DNA of 64,000 nt from Kribbella sp. VKM Ac-2568 (GTDB lineage Bacteria; Actinomycetota; Actinomycetes; Propionibacteriales; Kribbellaceae), in the NCBI RefSeq assembly GCF_004345365.1, contig NZ_SLVF01000005.1, positions 248,001-312,000 on the forward strand, written 5' to 3'. The number at the start of each line of letters is the position of its first letter. Position 1 is the first letter of the stretch. The notes below the pieces were generated by a model. The model made no database searches. It was not told the DNA's origin and saw nothing but the letters and a program-made list of their open reading frames with translations. Shown piece after piece: positions 42,655-50,394 of the stretch. The position numbers were made by a program, and so were the translations under genes.

Positions 42655-43202
42655 TGAGTACACAGCATGAAGGTGAGCGCGTGAAGGGCTGGCTGACCGG
42701 CCGGCTTCCTTCGGACTGGTTCGAAGGCGAACCAGAGGTGACGATCGACCGCGACGAGATTCTCGTGGTCGGCAGGATTCCGGCGCCGCGGCAGGAAGGT
42801 GAGGTCAGTGCTGCCTCGCGGTCGGCCGCTGAGGAGGGCCGGATCAAGCAGTTCCGGGAGGACACCCGGGAGAAGCGGATCGAGATCGCCCGCGAGCTCG
42901 AGCACGCGACCAGGCGGAAGGTCGCCTGGGGCGTCCAGGCCGGCGACACCCGGACGATCTTCACGTCCCTGTCCGCACCGGTGATGACGAGGCTGCGGCA
43001 GCCCGAACGCCAGGTGCTCGATACTCTCGTCGACGCCGGCGTCGCCCGCTCCCGCAGCGACGCCCTCGGCTGGTGCGTCAAGCTCGTCGCCCAGCACAGC
43101 GAGAGCTGGCTCGCCGAACTCCGCGAGGCCATGGCCAAAGTAGAAGACGTCCGCCGCTCCGGCCCCGACGCCACCCCCGCCGAGGACGAGTCCACGTCTT
43201 AA
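42654..43202 (+). CDS. Conserved actinobacterial protein with ribbon-helix-helix-like C-terminus
   Basis: 182 residues. It begins GWLTGRLPSDWFEGEPEVTI and DRDEILVVGRI, passes through a charged helical middle (IKQFREDTREKRIEIARELE), then RKVAWGVQAGDTRTIFTSLS, and ends MTRLRQPERQVLDTLVDAGV followed by ARSRSDALGWCVKL. The last part resembles a metJ/Arc ribbon-helix-helix. I recall the same architecture across Streptomyces but no assigned function. A perfect palindrome over its own start suggests it binds DNA and represses itself. Confidence 0.65.
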   Translation: MSTQHEGERVKGWLTGRLPSDWFEGEPEVTIDRDEILVVGRIPAPRQEGEVSAASRSAAEEGRIKQFREDTREKRIEIARELEHATRRKVAWGVQAGDTRTIFTSLSAPVMTRLRQPERQVLDTLVDAGVARSRSDALGWCVKLVAQHSESWLAELREAMAKVEDVRRSGPDATPAEDESTS

Positions 43203-43276
43203 CCCGTTTGCCGGCCTCCTGCGGCAGCGCGGGTGAATGGCTCGGGGCTGTGAGTGGTGGGGTGTTGGGCGGGGGT

Positions 43277-43305
43277 GGGCGGGCGCGATCCGATCGCGCC
43301 CGCCC
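43277..43305 (+). terminator. 13-bp perfect hairpin
   Basis: GGGCGGGCGCGAT (43277-43289) pairs with ATCGCGCCCGCCC (43293-43305) around a 3-nt loop. A second hairpin, GCCGGA/TCCGGC, lies at about 43316-43337. Both follow the ribbon-helix-helix-like gene by about 75-115 bp. Confidence 0.75.
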
Positions 43306-43364
43306 TGGGCTCGTGCCGGAGGTGACCCCTTCCGGCGCGAGGGATTAGCTGTGCGGCAGCGGGA

Positions 43365-43580
43365 CTAGCTGTGCCGCGGGGGCTGGTTGCCTGGCGTACC
43401 GCTCCAGCCGTTGTCGCCGCCGGACCAGTTGCCGTTCGAACCGGCCTGCGGCGAGCCCTGGTGGGCCGGGTACTGCGCCTCCGGCGTCCCGGCTCTCCAT
43501 ACGCCTGCGGCTGACCGCCACCCTGACCGGCGTACCCGCCCTGACCCGCGCACCCGGTCTGACCGACGTACGCGTTGTTC
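43365..43580 (-). pseudogene. Remnant of a Gly/Gln/Tyr-rich low-complexity protein
   Basis: Read on the minus strand, one frame gives GQTGCAGQGGYAGQGGGQPQ and AYGEPG. A second frame continues with TPEAQYPAHQGSPQAGSNGN, WSGGDNGWSGTPGNQP and a stop. A one-base loss near 43490 joins them. Such tails occur on small membrane proteins of actinobacteria. No N-terminal part or start is recognisable, so I take this as a decayed 3' end. The other 43203-43807 sequence holds only terminators. Confidence 0.4.
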
Positions 43581-43713
43581 TGGGCCGTGGTGCCGTTGGA
43601 GCGGCCCGCATCCGCCGCCACGCACCTGCTCCGCGACTCCGGCTACGGGCGGATGCAGTGGGTGTCTCCCTTCACCCGTTCCCGGCGACCCGGCCCGCAA
43701 ACGCTGTTTTCCA

Positions 43714-43730
43714 ACGCAATGTGATTGCGT
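43714..43730. promoter_or_regulatory. Inverted repeat before the GNAT gene
   Basis: ACGCAAT and ATTGCGT, 7 bp each, are separated by GTG and lie 78 bp before the GNAT start. A possible operator; ATTGCG is followed by the related AGGCAATTAGCG. Confidence 0.35.
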
Positions 43731-43807
43731 AAGGCAATTAGCGTCACCACCGATCGATGCTGACCCCGCAGACTGAACCGGTCAACGCGGTTGAGATCCT
43801 GGGCGGT

Positions 43808-44260
43808 ATGACCGATGTTCAGATCCGCAGCGCCACCGCCTCCGACGTCGCCGGGATCGTCGCGATGATCGCCGCCGACCAGCTCGGCGCCACCCGCGAG
43901 GACCCGTCCGACCTGACGCCGTACCTGGCCGCCTTCGAGCAGCTCGACCGGGACCCGAACCAGATCCTGGTGGTTGCCGAGCGCAACGGTGAGCTGGTCG
44001 GCACCCTGCAGCTGACGATCATCCCCGGCCTGTCCCGCAAAGGCTCGTCCCGCGGTCTCGTGGAAGCCGTCCGGGTGGCCGACTCAGCCCGCGGCGAAGG
44101 CCTCGGCACCACGCTGATCGAGTGGTCCATCGAGGAATCCCGCGCCCGCGGCTGCTCCCTGGTCCAGCTGACCTCCGACAAGACCCGCACCGACGCCCAC
44201 CGCTTCTACACCCGCCTAGGCTTCACCAACTCCCACGAGGGCTTCAAACTGAAGCTCTAG
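43808..44260 (+). CDS. GNAT-family N-acetyltransferase
   Basis: 150 residues. The acetyl-CoA pyrophosphate loop is VRVADSARGEGLGTTLIEWS (motif A, R/Q-x-x-G-x-G/A form). The following motif B is GCSLVQLTSDKTRTDAHRFY and TRLGF. The substrate is unknown. I start at MTDVQIRSAT; an upstream ATG-less extension of 17 codons from 43757 is less likely. Transcribed singly. Confidence 0.85.
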   Translation: MTDVQIRSATASDVAGIVAMIAADQLGATREDPSDLTPYLAAFEQLDRDPNQILVVAERNGELVGTLQLTIIPGLSRKGSSRGLVEAVRVADSARGEGLGTTLIEWSIEESRARGCSLVQLTSDKTRTDAHRFYTRLGFTNSHEGFKLKL

Positions 44261-44337
44261 TACTCCGCTTCGCCAGATGCCGCCCTAGTACTACGGCGCT
44301 TCCCCGAGTTGCCCCGGACGTCGGGAGCGGTCGGGCA

Positions 44338-45642
44338 TCAACTGACCTTTGCGCTGGGGGCGGTGAATGTGTTGCAGGAGGCGGGGTTGGTGGTCTTGAA
44401 GGAGGAGCCGGACCAGACCCACTGGTTCTTGCGGGAGCCGTGGTCGCGGACCTTCTTCGGGTTGTACTCGTCGCCGCTGTGCTTGGTCATGTACTCCCAG
44501 GCGCGGAGCTTGTTGCCTTTGATGCCGAGGCTGACCTTGTTCGCACCGAGGAACGCCGCTCCCAGGCAGTTCGCCTGCAGCTCGACCCGGCGGCTCTCCT
44601 CCAGCTTCGCGGCCTGGGTCTTCGCCCAGCCCTCCCGCGAATCCGCGGAGATCAGGATGTTGGTGAGCTGCTGGACGTGATGGCCGTACTCGTGCGCGAG
44701 CGTGTCCATCATGTCGACCCGGGTGGATTCGTTGTCGATCTTGTAGTTCTTGACATCCTGTTGCCAGCGCATCGAGATCGTCTCGTCGGTGGGACAGTAG
44801 AACGCCGTGTCGGACTCGCCGCTGCATGCCGACGGCAACGACTTGCTGTAGAGCACCAGCCGGGGTGCGCGGAACTCGTAGTGGGACTTGCGGACCAGGG
44901 GCGCCCATGCCTTGTTCAGGCACGGCAGCAGAGCCTGGTAGTACTTCAGCACGTTCGCCTGAGTGGTCGGCCTGACGGCCGGCTCGGCGCACTTGACCGA
45001 GGGCACCTTGCCGGCGGTGTAGAGCTCGTTCTTCTGCACCCGCACCGCGTCGGGCACCGTTGGAACGGTCACCGTGACGGTGGGCTGCGGCGGCGCGGGC
45101 GCCGGCGGCTCCTCCGACGGCCTGACCGACGGACGGGCCAGCGGGTTCTCGACGGTGTTGTCGAAGTTGTCGATCAGCTTGTAGCTGGCCACCGCACCGC
45201 CGCCGAGAGCGATCAGGCCGAGCACCGAGCAGACCGCTATGAGCGGCTTCGAGAACCGCCGCGGCGGCTTCAGCGGCGGCGGAGCGGCCGTGAACTGCGG
45301 TACTCCGGTCCGGGTCGAGGTGGAGTGCCAACCGACGGGGCGGGCGCCACCGAGCTGGCGGGTCCCCTTCAACGGAGTGACCGGGGCACCGGGCAGTGGA
45401 GCGGACGGAGGTGCGCCGAAGCCACCGGCAGCCAACGGGTCGGGCGGCAGCGGAGTACCGCGTCTCAGGGACCGGTCCGTCGTGCTGCGCACCGGGCGTG
45501 CCTTGCCGAGGCCGAGTTCCTGACGAGCGGTCTGAAGCGGCGGCATCGGAGTACCGGCTGTGTCCACCGGTGCGTCGCCTGCGCCGCCGGGCAGGAAGTG
45601 GCCAGGCATGGGCCCAGCGCCCTGCGACTCCTCGTCAGCCAT
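44338..45642 (-). CDS. Membrane-anchored neutral zinc metallopeptidase (YpfJ-like)
   Basis: 434 residues from ATG 45642 (GGGGAC at 7 nt). The Pro-rich cytoplasmic N-terminus contains PMPGHFLPGGAG. One membrane helix follows (LIAVCSVLGLIALGGGAVAS), then a Pro/Thr linker and the extracellular peptidase domain with the zinc site DTLAHEYGHHVQQL. It ends SGDEYNPKKVRDHGSRKNQW and NPASCNTFTAPSAKVS. Family members are predicted extracytoplasmic proteases. It forms a tandem pair with the next upstream gene, a paralogue with a ruined active site. Confidence 0.82.
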   Translation of the reverse strand: MADEESQGAGPMPGHFLPGGAGDAPVDTAGTPMPPLQTARQELGLGKARPVRSTTDRSLRRGTPLPPDPLAAGGFGAPPSAPLPGAPVTPLKGTRQLGGARPVGWHSTSTRTGVPQFTAAPPPLKPPRRFSKPLIAVCSVLGLIALGGGAVASYKLIDNFDNTVENPLARPSVRPSEEPPAPAPPQPTVTVTVPTVPDAVRVQKNELYTAGKVPSVKCAEPAVRPTTQANVLKYYQALLPCLNKAWAPLVRKSHYEFRAPRLVLYSKSLPSACSGESDTAFYCPTDETISMRWQQDVKNYKIDNESTRVDMMDTLAHEYGHHVQQLTNILISADSREGWAKTQAAKLEESRRVELQANCLGAAFLGANKVSLGIKGNKLRAWEYMTKHSGDEYNPKKVRDHGSRKNQWVWSGSSFKTTNPASCNTFTAPSAKVS

Positions 45643-45668
45643 CAGACGTCCCCAGTCCCGGTCGGTGA

Positions 45669-46934
45669 TCAGCTGACCTTGGTCGCTGCTGCCACGAAAG
45701 TGTTGCAAGAACCGGGGTTCATGGTCGAGAAACCCCGGGTCATCCAGAACTGGACGTTCTTGCGGGAACCATGATCGCGCACCGAGCCCGTGGTCAGTTC
45801 ATCGCCACTGTGCGAACTGCGCCACTTCCACGCGTTGAGCAGGCCACCACGGACCGGGAAGGTGCCCTTCGCCGCGCTCAGGAAGATCGAGGACAGGCAG
45901 GTCGCCTGCAGCGCGAGCCGCCGGTCGATCTCCTGCGCGGCCAGTTCGCCCGGCGCCTCGTCCCGCATGTTGCGCGACGCCGCGAAGATGCCGGTCAGAT
46001 TCGCCACGTGCACCCCGTAGACGTAGCTGAGCGCGTCCGCCATGTCGATCCGGGCCAGCGCCGGGTTCTTCGAGTACTCGTCCTGCAGATCCTGCCACGG
46101 CAGGGCGACGCTGCCGCCGTTCGCGTCGCAGTACGAGGAGACCTGCTTCTGTACTCCGCAGGCGGTCTCCTGGCCGTCGTCGAAGATGATCAGTTGCGGG
46201 GCCTTGAACTCGTAGCCGGCTTTGCGGACGACCGGCTCCCATGCCGTGTTCAGGCAGGTCAGCAGGGCCTTGTAGTAGGAGCGGACGTTCTCCTTCGAGG
46301 TCGGCCGGAACTGCGGCTCCCGGCACTTGACCGGTGCCAGCTTGCCGTTGGCGTAGAGCTTGTTCTCCTGCGCGACCACGGTGTCCGAGACCGGGTCGGC
46401 GTCCGGCTCCGCGTCAGTCGGTACTCCGATCGGCTTGGGTGACGGCGTGCCCAGCGGGTTCGCGACGAAGTCGTCGTACGACGAGAGCACCTTGCCGGCG
46501 GCGGCGACTCCACAACCGACGACCAGCAGCGCACCGACGACGATCGCGGCGATCAGGCCCTTCGACCTCTTCCGCGGGTGGAACGGGATGGGGTCGGGCT
46601 GGTACCGCGCCTTGAACGCTGCCGCGGCCGGATCCCCCGGCGGGGGTGGTCCGAGGCGGGAACCATGAAGCTGCGGTGGCCCCGTGGGGGTTTCCGCTCC
46701 CGGGCCGAGGCGAGGAGTCGGCGCGGCCAGCGGGGTCAGCCCGGCCTGCGGCTTGGCCATCTCGGGTTTGGGTGTTGTCGTGACTGAGGCCTGACCTGCG
46801 CCGCCTGGGAGGAAGTGCCCGGGCTTCGGGGCGGCGTCGTTCGGCGTACCGGCCTTGATCGTCTCGTCGGTCGGCGTCTCGCTCGCGCCGCCCGGCAGAA
46901 AATGCCCGGGCTTGGGCCCAGACTTGTCGGACAT
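45669..46934 (-). CDS. Paralogue of the zinc metallopeptidase without HExxH (pseudoenzyme)
   Basis: 421 residues. Architecture and much of the sequence equal the gene downstream: one membrane helix (LIAAIVVGALLVVGCGVAAA), the C-terminal blocks HSGDELTTGSVRDHGSRKNV and NPGSCNTFVAAATKVS. At the zinc site it reads DALSYVYGVHVANL where the sister has DTLAHEYGHHVQQL, so both histidines and the glutamate are replaced. Catalysis is not possible by the known mechanism. The N-terminus has two copies of KPGHFLPGGA. It is probably a binding or regulatory partner of the active enzyme, 26 bp downstream. Confidence 0.8.
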   Translation of the reverse strand: MSDKSGPKPGHFLPGGASETPTDETIKAGTPNDAAPKPGHFLPGGAGQASVTTTPKPEMAKPQAGLTPLAAPTPRLGPGAETPTGPPQLHGSRLGPPPPGDPAAAAFKARYQPDPIPFHPRKRSKGLIAAIVVGALLVVGCGVAAAGKVLSSYDDFVANPLGTPSPKPIGVPTDAEPDADPVSDTVVAQENKLYANGKLAPVKCREPQFRPTSKENVRSYYKALLTCLNTAWEPVVRKAGYEFKAPQLIIFDDGQETACGVQKQVSSYCDANGGSVALPWQDLQDEYSKNPALARIDMADALSYVYGVHVANLTGIFAASRNMRDEAPGELAAQEIDRRLALQATCLSSIFLSAAKGTFPVRGGLLNAWKWRSSHSGDELTTGSVRDHGSRKNVQFWMTRGFSTMNPGSCNTFVAAATKVS

Positions 46935-47131
46935 GGATTCCCCTGCTTCCCCAGATCAGGCCTGCGGCCCGCCCCACCCATCAGCTGATCGCGGCAAGAC
47001 CCCCCGGTCCGAACCGCCGGATGATGGTACGCCGCAAACAGTCGTTCGATGTACTTGATTTGCAGCTATTGACATCGGATCGCGACCTGCGTCCGCTGGT
47101 TGCCTACTCTCCGTACCGAATGGAGCACTGA

Positions 47132-47899
47132 ATGAATGTGCTGGACAGTTTCGCGCTGAATGGCCGGCGGGCTCTGGTGACCGGCGGCAACCGCGGACTC
47201 GGCCGCGCCTTCGCCCTGGCGCTCGCGGAGGCCGGCGCCGACGTGGCGATCGCCGCGCGCGACGCCGCGCTGAACGCTCAGGTCGTGGAAGAGCTGGAAG
47301 CACGCGGCCGGCGCGGGCTCGCAGTACAGGCCGACATCACCGCGAAGGACCAGGTGACGGCGATGGTTGCCGAGGTCACCTCGGCGTTCGGCGGCATCGA
47401 CATCCTGGTGAACAACGCGGGCATCGCGATCCACCGGCCGGCCCTCGAAGTACCGGACGACGAGTGGCAGCAGGTGATGGACCTCAACGTCACCGCGTTG
47501 TGGAACACCAGTACTGCGGTCGCGCCCGGCATGATCGCGGCCGGCGGCGGGGCGATCGTGAACGTCGGCAGCATGTCCGCGCAGATCGTGAACCGCCCCC
47601 AGTGGCAGGCGTCGTACAACGCGTCCAAGGCGGCGGTCCACCACCTGACCAGAAGTCTTGCGGCCGAGTGGGCGCCGCATGGGATTCGGGTGAATGCGAT
47701 CGCCCCCGGCTATGTGAAGACCGAGATGGCCCCGGTCGATCGGCCGGAGTTCCGCCAGAACTGGATCCTCGACGCTCCCTTGCAGCGGTATGCCACGCCT
47801 GAGGAGATAGCGCCTTCGGTCGTCTACCTCGCCTCGCCCGCCACCTCCTTCATGACCGGCACCATCCTGCTGATCGACGGCGGCTACTCGGTCTATTGA
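47132..47899 (+). CDS. Short-chain dehydrogenase/reductase
   Basis: 255 residues of the classical SDR type. TGGNRGLGRAFALAL is the NAD(P) loop, NNAGIA follows strand 4, the catalytic Ser is in NVGSMSAQIV, and YNASK carries Tyr and Lys. The C-terminus LASPATSFMTGTILLIDGGY is standard. It resembles gluconate 5-dehydrogenase/KR-like sugar dehydrogenases; the substrate is unknown. GGAG lies 6 nt before the ATG. Transcribed singly. Confidence 0.9.
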   Translation: MNVLDSFALNGRRALVTGGNRGLGRAFALALAEAGADVAIAARDAALNAQVVEELEARGRRGLAVQADITAKDQVTAMVAEVTSAFGGIDILVNNAGIAIHRPALEVPDDEWQQVMDLNVTALWNTSTAVAPGMIAAGGGAIVNVGSMSAQIVNRPQWQASYNASKAAVHHLTRSLAAEWAPHGIRVNAIAPGYVKTEMAPVDRPEFRQNWILDAPLQRYATPEEIAPSVVYLASPATSFMTGTILLIDGGYSVY

Positions 47900-48020
47900 G
47901 CGGCTCGGGTACTGGTGGCGCTCGGGTCGTTGGAGGGGACTCGGCTACTGAGGGCGGCCCGGGTCATTGGAGAGGGCTCGGTTGTTGAGAGGGCTCGGTT
48001 ATTGGGGGGCCCTCGGCTCG

Positions 48021-48166
48021 CCTGATCGTCGACCACCTTGCCGACAACCCCGGCGACGGCGTCGTCTTCCGGTTCACGGGCTCGATCGACCCCGTCCTGG
48101 CGGCCCGCTTGTAGACAGCCTTCGAGATCCTCGCCGACATCGTCCCCGCGGACTGGGTGCTCTAGG
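48021..48166 (+). pseudogene. Short gene remnant
   Basis: One frame reads LIVDHLADNPGDGVVFRFTG, SIDPVLAARL, a TAG stop, then TAFEILADIVPADWVL and a second TAG. The reading before and after the first stop looks like one protein C-terminus broken by a nonsense change. I cannot name the family. Upstream (47905-48015) are loose CTCGGTT-GAGAGGG repeats. Confidence 0.4.
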
Positions 48167-48174
48167 GTTCGCGC

Positions 48175-48678
48175 ATGGAACTGGGGTTCAGGTGTTCTTG
48201 TTGTGGTGAGCTGCATGCGGAACTGCCGATGGCGTTCCATCTCGAGGCCCCGGTCTACTGGAGCCCGGAGATGGCCGACTCGCCGGACTGCGAGCTGACC
48301 TCGGACCAGTGCGTGATCAATCGGGAGCACTTCTTCGTCCGCGGGCTGATCGAGATCCCGGTCCTCGACAGCAAGGAGAGCTTCGTGTGGGGCGTCTGGG
48401 TGTCGCTGAGCGAGAAGAGCTTCGCCCACATCTCGGACCGCTGGCAGACCGAGGGCCGCGAGCACGACGACCCGTACTTCGGCTGGTTGTCCTCTGCCCT
48501 CGACTACGACCCGAGCACGCTCAACCTGGCGACGAACCTGCACAGCCGCCCCGTCGGCGTACGGCCCTTCATCGAACTAGAGCCGACCGACCACCCCCTC
48601 GCCGTCGAACAACGCAACGGCATCACCCTCGCCCGGGTCCAAGAGATCGCCGAACGCGCGCTACACCCCAACAACTGA
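48175..48678 (+). CDS. DUF2199 family protein
   Basis: 167 residues. The N-terminal RCSCCGELHAELPMAF holds a Cys-x-Cys-Cys...His knuckle that likely binds zinc. DCELTSDQCVINREHFFVRG and VWGVWVSLSEKSF are the family core, and VRPFIELEPTDHPLAVEQRN is the conserved end. DUF2199 proteins are cytoplasmic with no assigned function. Transcribed singly. Confidence 0.85.
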   Translation: MELGFRCSCCGELHAELPMAFHLEAPVYWSPEMADSPDCELTSDQCVINREHFFVRGLIEIPVLDSKESFVWGVWVSLSEKSFAHISDRWQTEGREHDDPYFGWLSSALDYDPSTLNLATNLHSRPVGVRPFIELEPTDHPLAVEQRNGITLARVQEIAERALHPNN

Positions 48679-49257
48679 AGCCGCGCAAGCAGGCCGCCTA
48701 CCTCTTCTCTCTAGTCGGAGCTGGCTTGGCGGCTGGGACTCCGGGAGTTGGACTCTGGCCTGACCTCCGACATCGGCAGGCCGTGCTGCCCGGAGACGCC
48801 GCCCCGTCAGGCTGACGATCCACGGGCACCTGTCGGAGTACCGCGTCGTGCAGTGCTCCCCGGTCGACGGCCGCACGGCAGTCCAGCGGCACCGCTGCGC
48901 TCCGGTCATCAAGAACCCACAAGCTGCCGGTGGAGCTGTCGGTCAACCTCCTGCTGGGCATCCTCGGACAACTCCTCGACCGCCCGGACCTGGCAGTATG
49001 AGGCCGATCTCGGCGGCGGGCCGGACGATCCCGTTCTGCGGCTACCGTGCCCGGCGACGGCGCTCCCTGGCGCGCGTTCGGTGCCTTCCGCACACCCAGC
49101 ACAACCGCAGGGCGCGCAGCCGCAACCGCCCTCCCAGGTCTGGCACAGCGCCCGATGGAACGTGGCGCAGTACGCACAGTGGCGATGCGCGCCCGGACTA
49201 CCCTGTCTCGCAGCGCCCGGTGGAGGGGTGGGCCGGGCGGGCCGTAGCATCGCGCGG
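48679..49257. other. 579-bp stretch of likely gene debris
   Basis: Plus-strand fragments such as HLSEYRVVQCSPVDGRTAV and LPVELSVNLLLGILGQLLDR with a stop after DLAV look protein-like but are in different frames and have no start. On the minus strand, a Cys-rich piece (CAYCATFHRALCQTWEGG, CGCAPCGCAGC) might be another remnant. I assign no gene. Confidence 0.3.
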
Positions 49258-49662
49258 GTGACGGTGAGCTTGGGTGAGGACGCGCGGCGGCTGGTGGATG
49301 GCGCGAATCCGGCGATACTGGCGACGGTGAACGCCGATGGGAGTCCGCAGACCTCCGTGGTGTGGGTCGGCCGCAAGGGCGACGAGGTGGTGATCTCGAC
49401 ACAGGCCGGGCGGCGCAAAGACACCAACCTGCGGAACGACCCGCGCGCCAGCCTCCTGGTGATTGCCAAGGACAACCCCGACGAGTACGTCGAGATCCGC
49501 GGCACAGCCACCGTCACGGAGGATGTCGGCCGAGCGGTGGCGCAACAACTGGCGGAGGTCTACGCCGGCGAAGGCGCCGGAGCCGAGTACGCCGCGCTGC
49601 CTCCCGAAGTGGTCCGCACCGTAGTACGCATAACCCCACACAAGGTCGTCCTCCACGTCTAA
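49258..49662 (+). CDS. PPOX-class F420-dependent oxidoreductase
   Basis: 134 residues, the usual size for this split-barrel family. It contains NPAILATVNADGSPQTSVVW, VVISTQAGRRKDTNLRNDPR, ASLLVIAKDNPDEYVEIRGT and a final VRITPHKVVLHV. The basic RRKDTN segment binds the flavin or F420 phosphate. Members reduce small enones or bind F420 in actinobacteria. GTG start with no strong ribosome site; a GTG two codons later is an alternative. Transcribed singly. Confidence 0.82.
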   Translation: MTVSLGEDARRLVDGANPAILATVNADGSPQTSVVWVGRKGDEVVISTQAGRRKDTNLRNDPRASLLVIAKDNPDEYVEIRGTATVTEDVGRAVAQQLAEVYAGEGAGAEYAALPPEVVRTVVRITPHKVVLHV

Positions 49663-50394
49663 ACCCAGATCCACGGGGCGCTGAGCAAGAAGCGCCGTCG
49701 GCGGCTGCCGCGCTCCCGGCCTCCGCCTCGCCGCGCACGGCCGGGGGGCTACTCCGCCGACGTCCGTTCAGGACGGTTGTCCGTCTGCGTGCGGTCAGCC
49801 CGGTGGGGCACATGATGGTTCTGCCCGGTGGCCTGTGGTCCGCTTGGTGGCTGGTTGCCGCCAAGGCTCTGCTGAGGGTGGCGACCCCGGGAGCGTCGTC
49901 GACGCGGTGAGTGCCGAGCCGACTGCTGTCGTTGACCGTCCCCGCGGCACCTGGGTCGCTGACCGTGCCCGCGTTGGCCGTGCCCGCGGCACCTGGGTCG
50001 TTGAGCGTGCCCGGGTGGGCCGTGCCCGCGACACGTCGGTCGTTGACCGTGCCCGCGTTCGCCGTGCCCGCGGCACCTGGGTCGTTGACCGTCGCCGCGA
50101 CAGGTGGGTCATTGACCGTCCACGTCGCACGTGGGTTGTTGACCGTGTCCGCGTTGGCCGTGCTCGCGACACGTCTGTCGTTGACCGTTCCCGCGTTGGC
50201 CGCGCCCGCGAGACGTTGGGCGTTGGCTGTGCCTGCGGAAGGCCGGTCGCGGTCGTCCCATGGGTTGAACCGCGGTTCGATGTCTCGACGGCGGGCTGTT
50301 CCGGCTTATCTGTGGGGATGCTGTGGTCGGCCCACGGATCTAGCCGTGCGTCAGCGTCGGCAGTGTTGGCCCGCGTTGGGTCATCGGTGCGGCG
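49663..50394. other. 732-bp intergenic region dominated by a minisatellite
   Basis: Apart from the tandem repeat listed separately, I see no start, ribosome site or family motif. Open frames through it exist on several frames only because the repeat unit is a multiple of three and free of stops. Confidence 0.5.
49928..50220. repeat. Minisatellite of interleaved 42-bp and 27-bp units
   Basis: Each unit begins GTCGTTGACCGT. The order of units is 27, 42, 42, 42, 27, 27, 42 and a last 42-like unit. Long units are GTCGTTGACCGTGCCCGCG plus TTGGCCGTGCCCGCGGCACCTGG (or variants); short ones lack an internal 15 bp. Both lengths are multiples of three. The pattern fits unequal recombination of one ancestral unit. 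Confidence 0.75.

Noticed and set aside
41130..43097. 655-codon open frame on the minus strand
   Set aside because: Antisense to the GH4 end, the BadF-type kinase and the ribbon-helix-helix-like gene; no motif.
49928..50220. CRISPR array
   Set aside because: The repeats are contiguous, of two lengths and degenerate, with no unique spacers and no cas genes.
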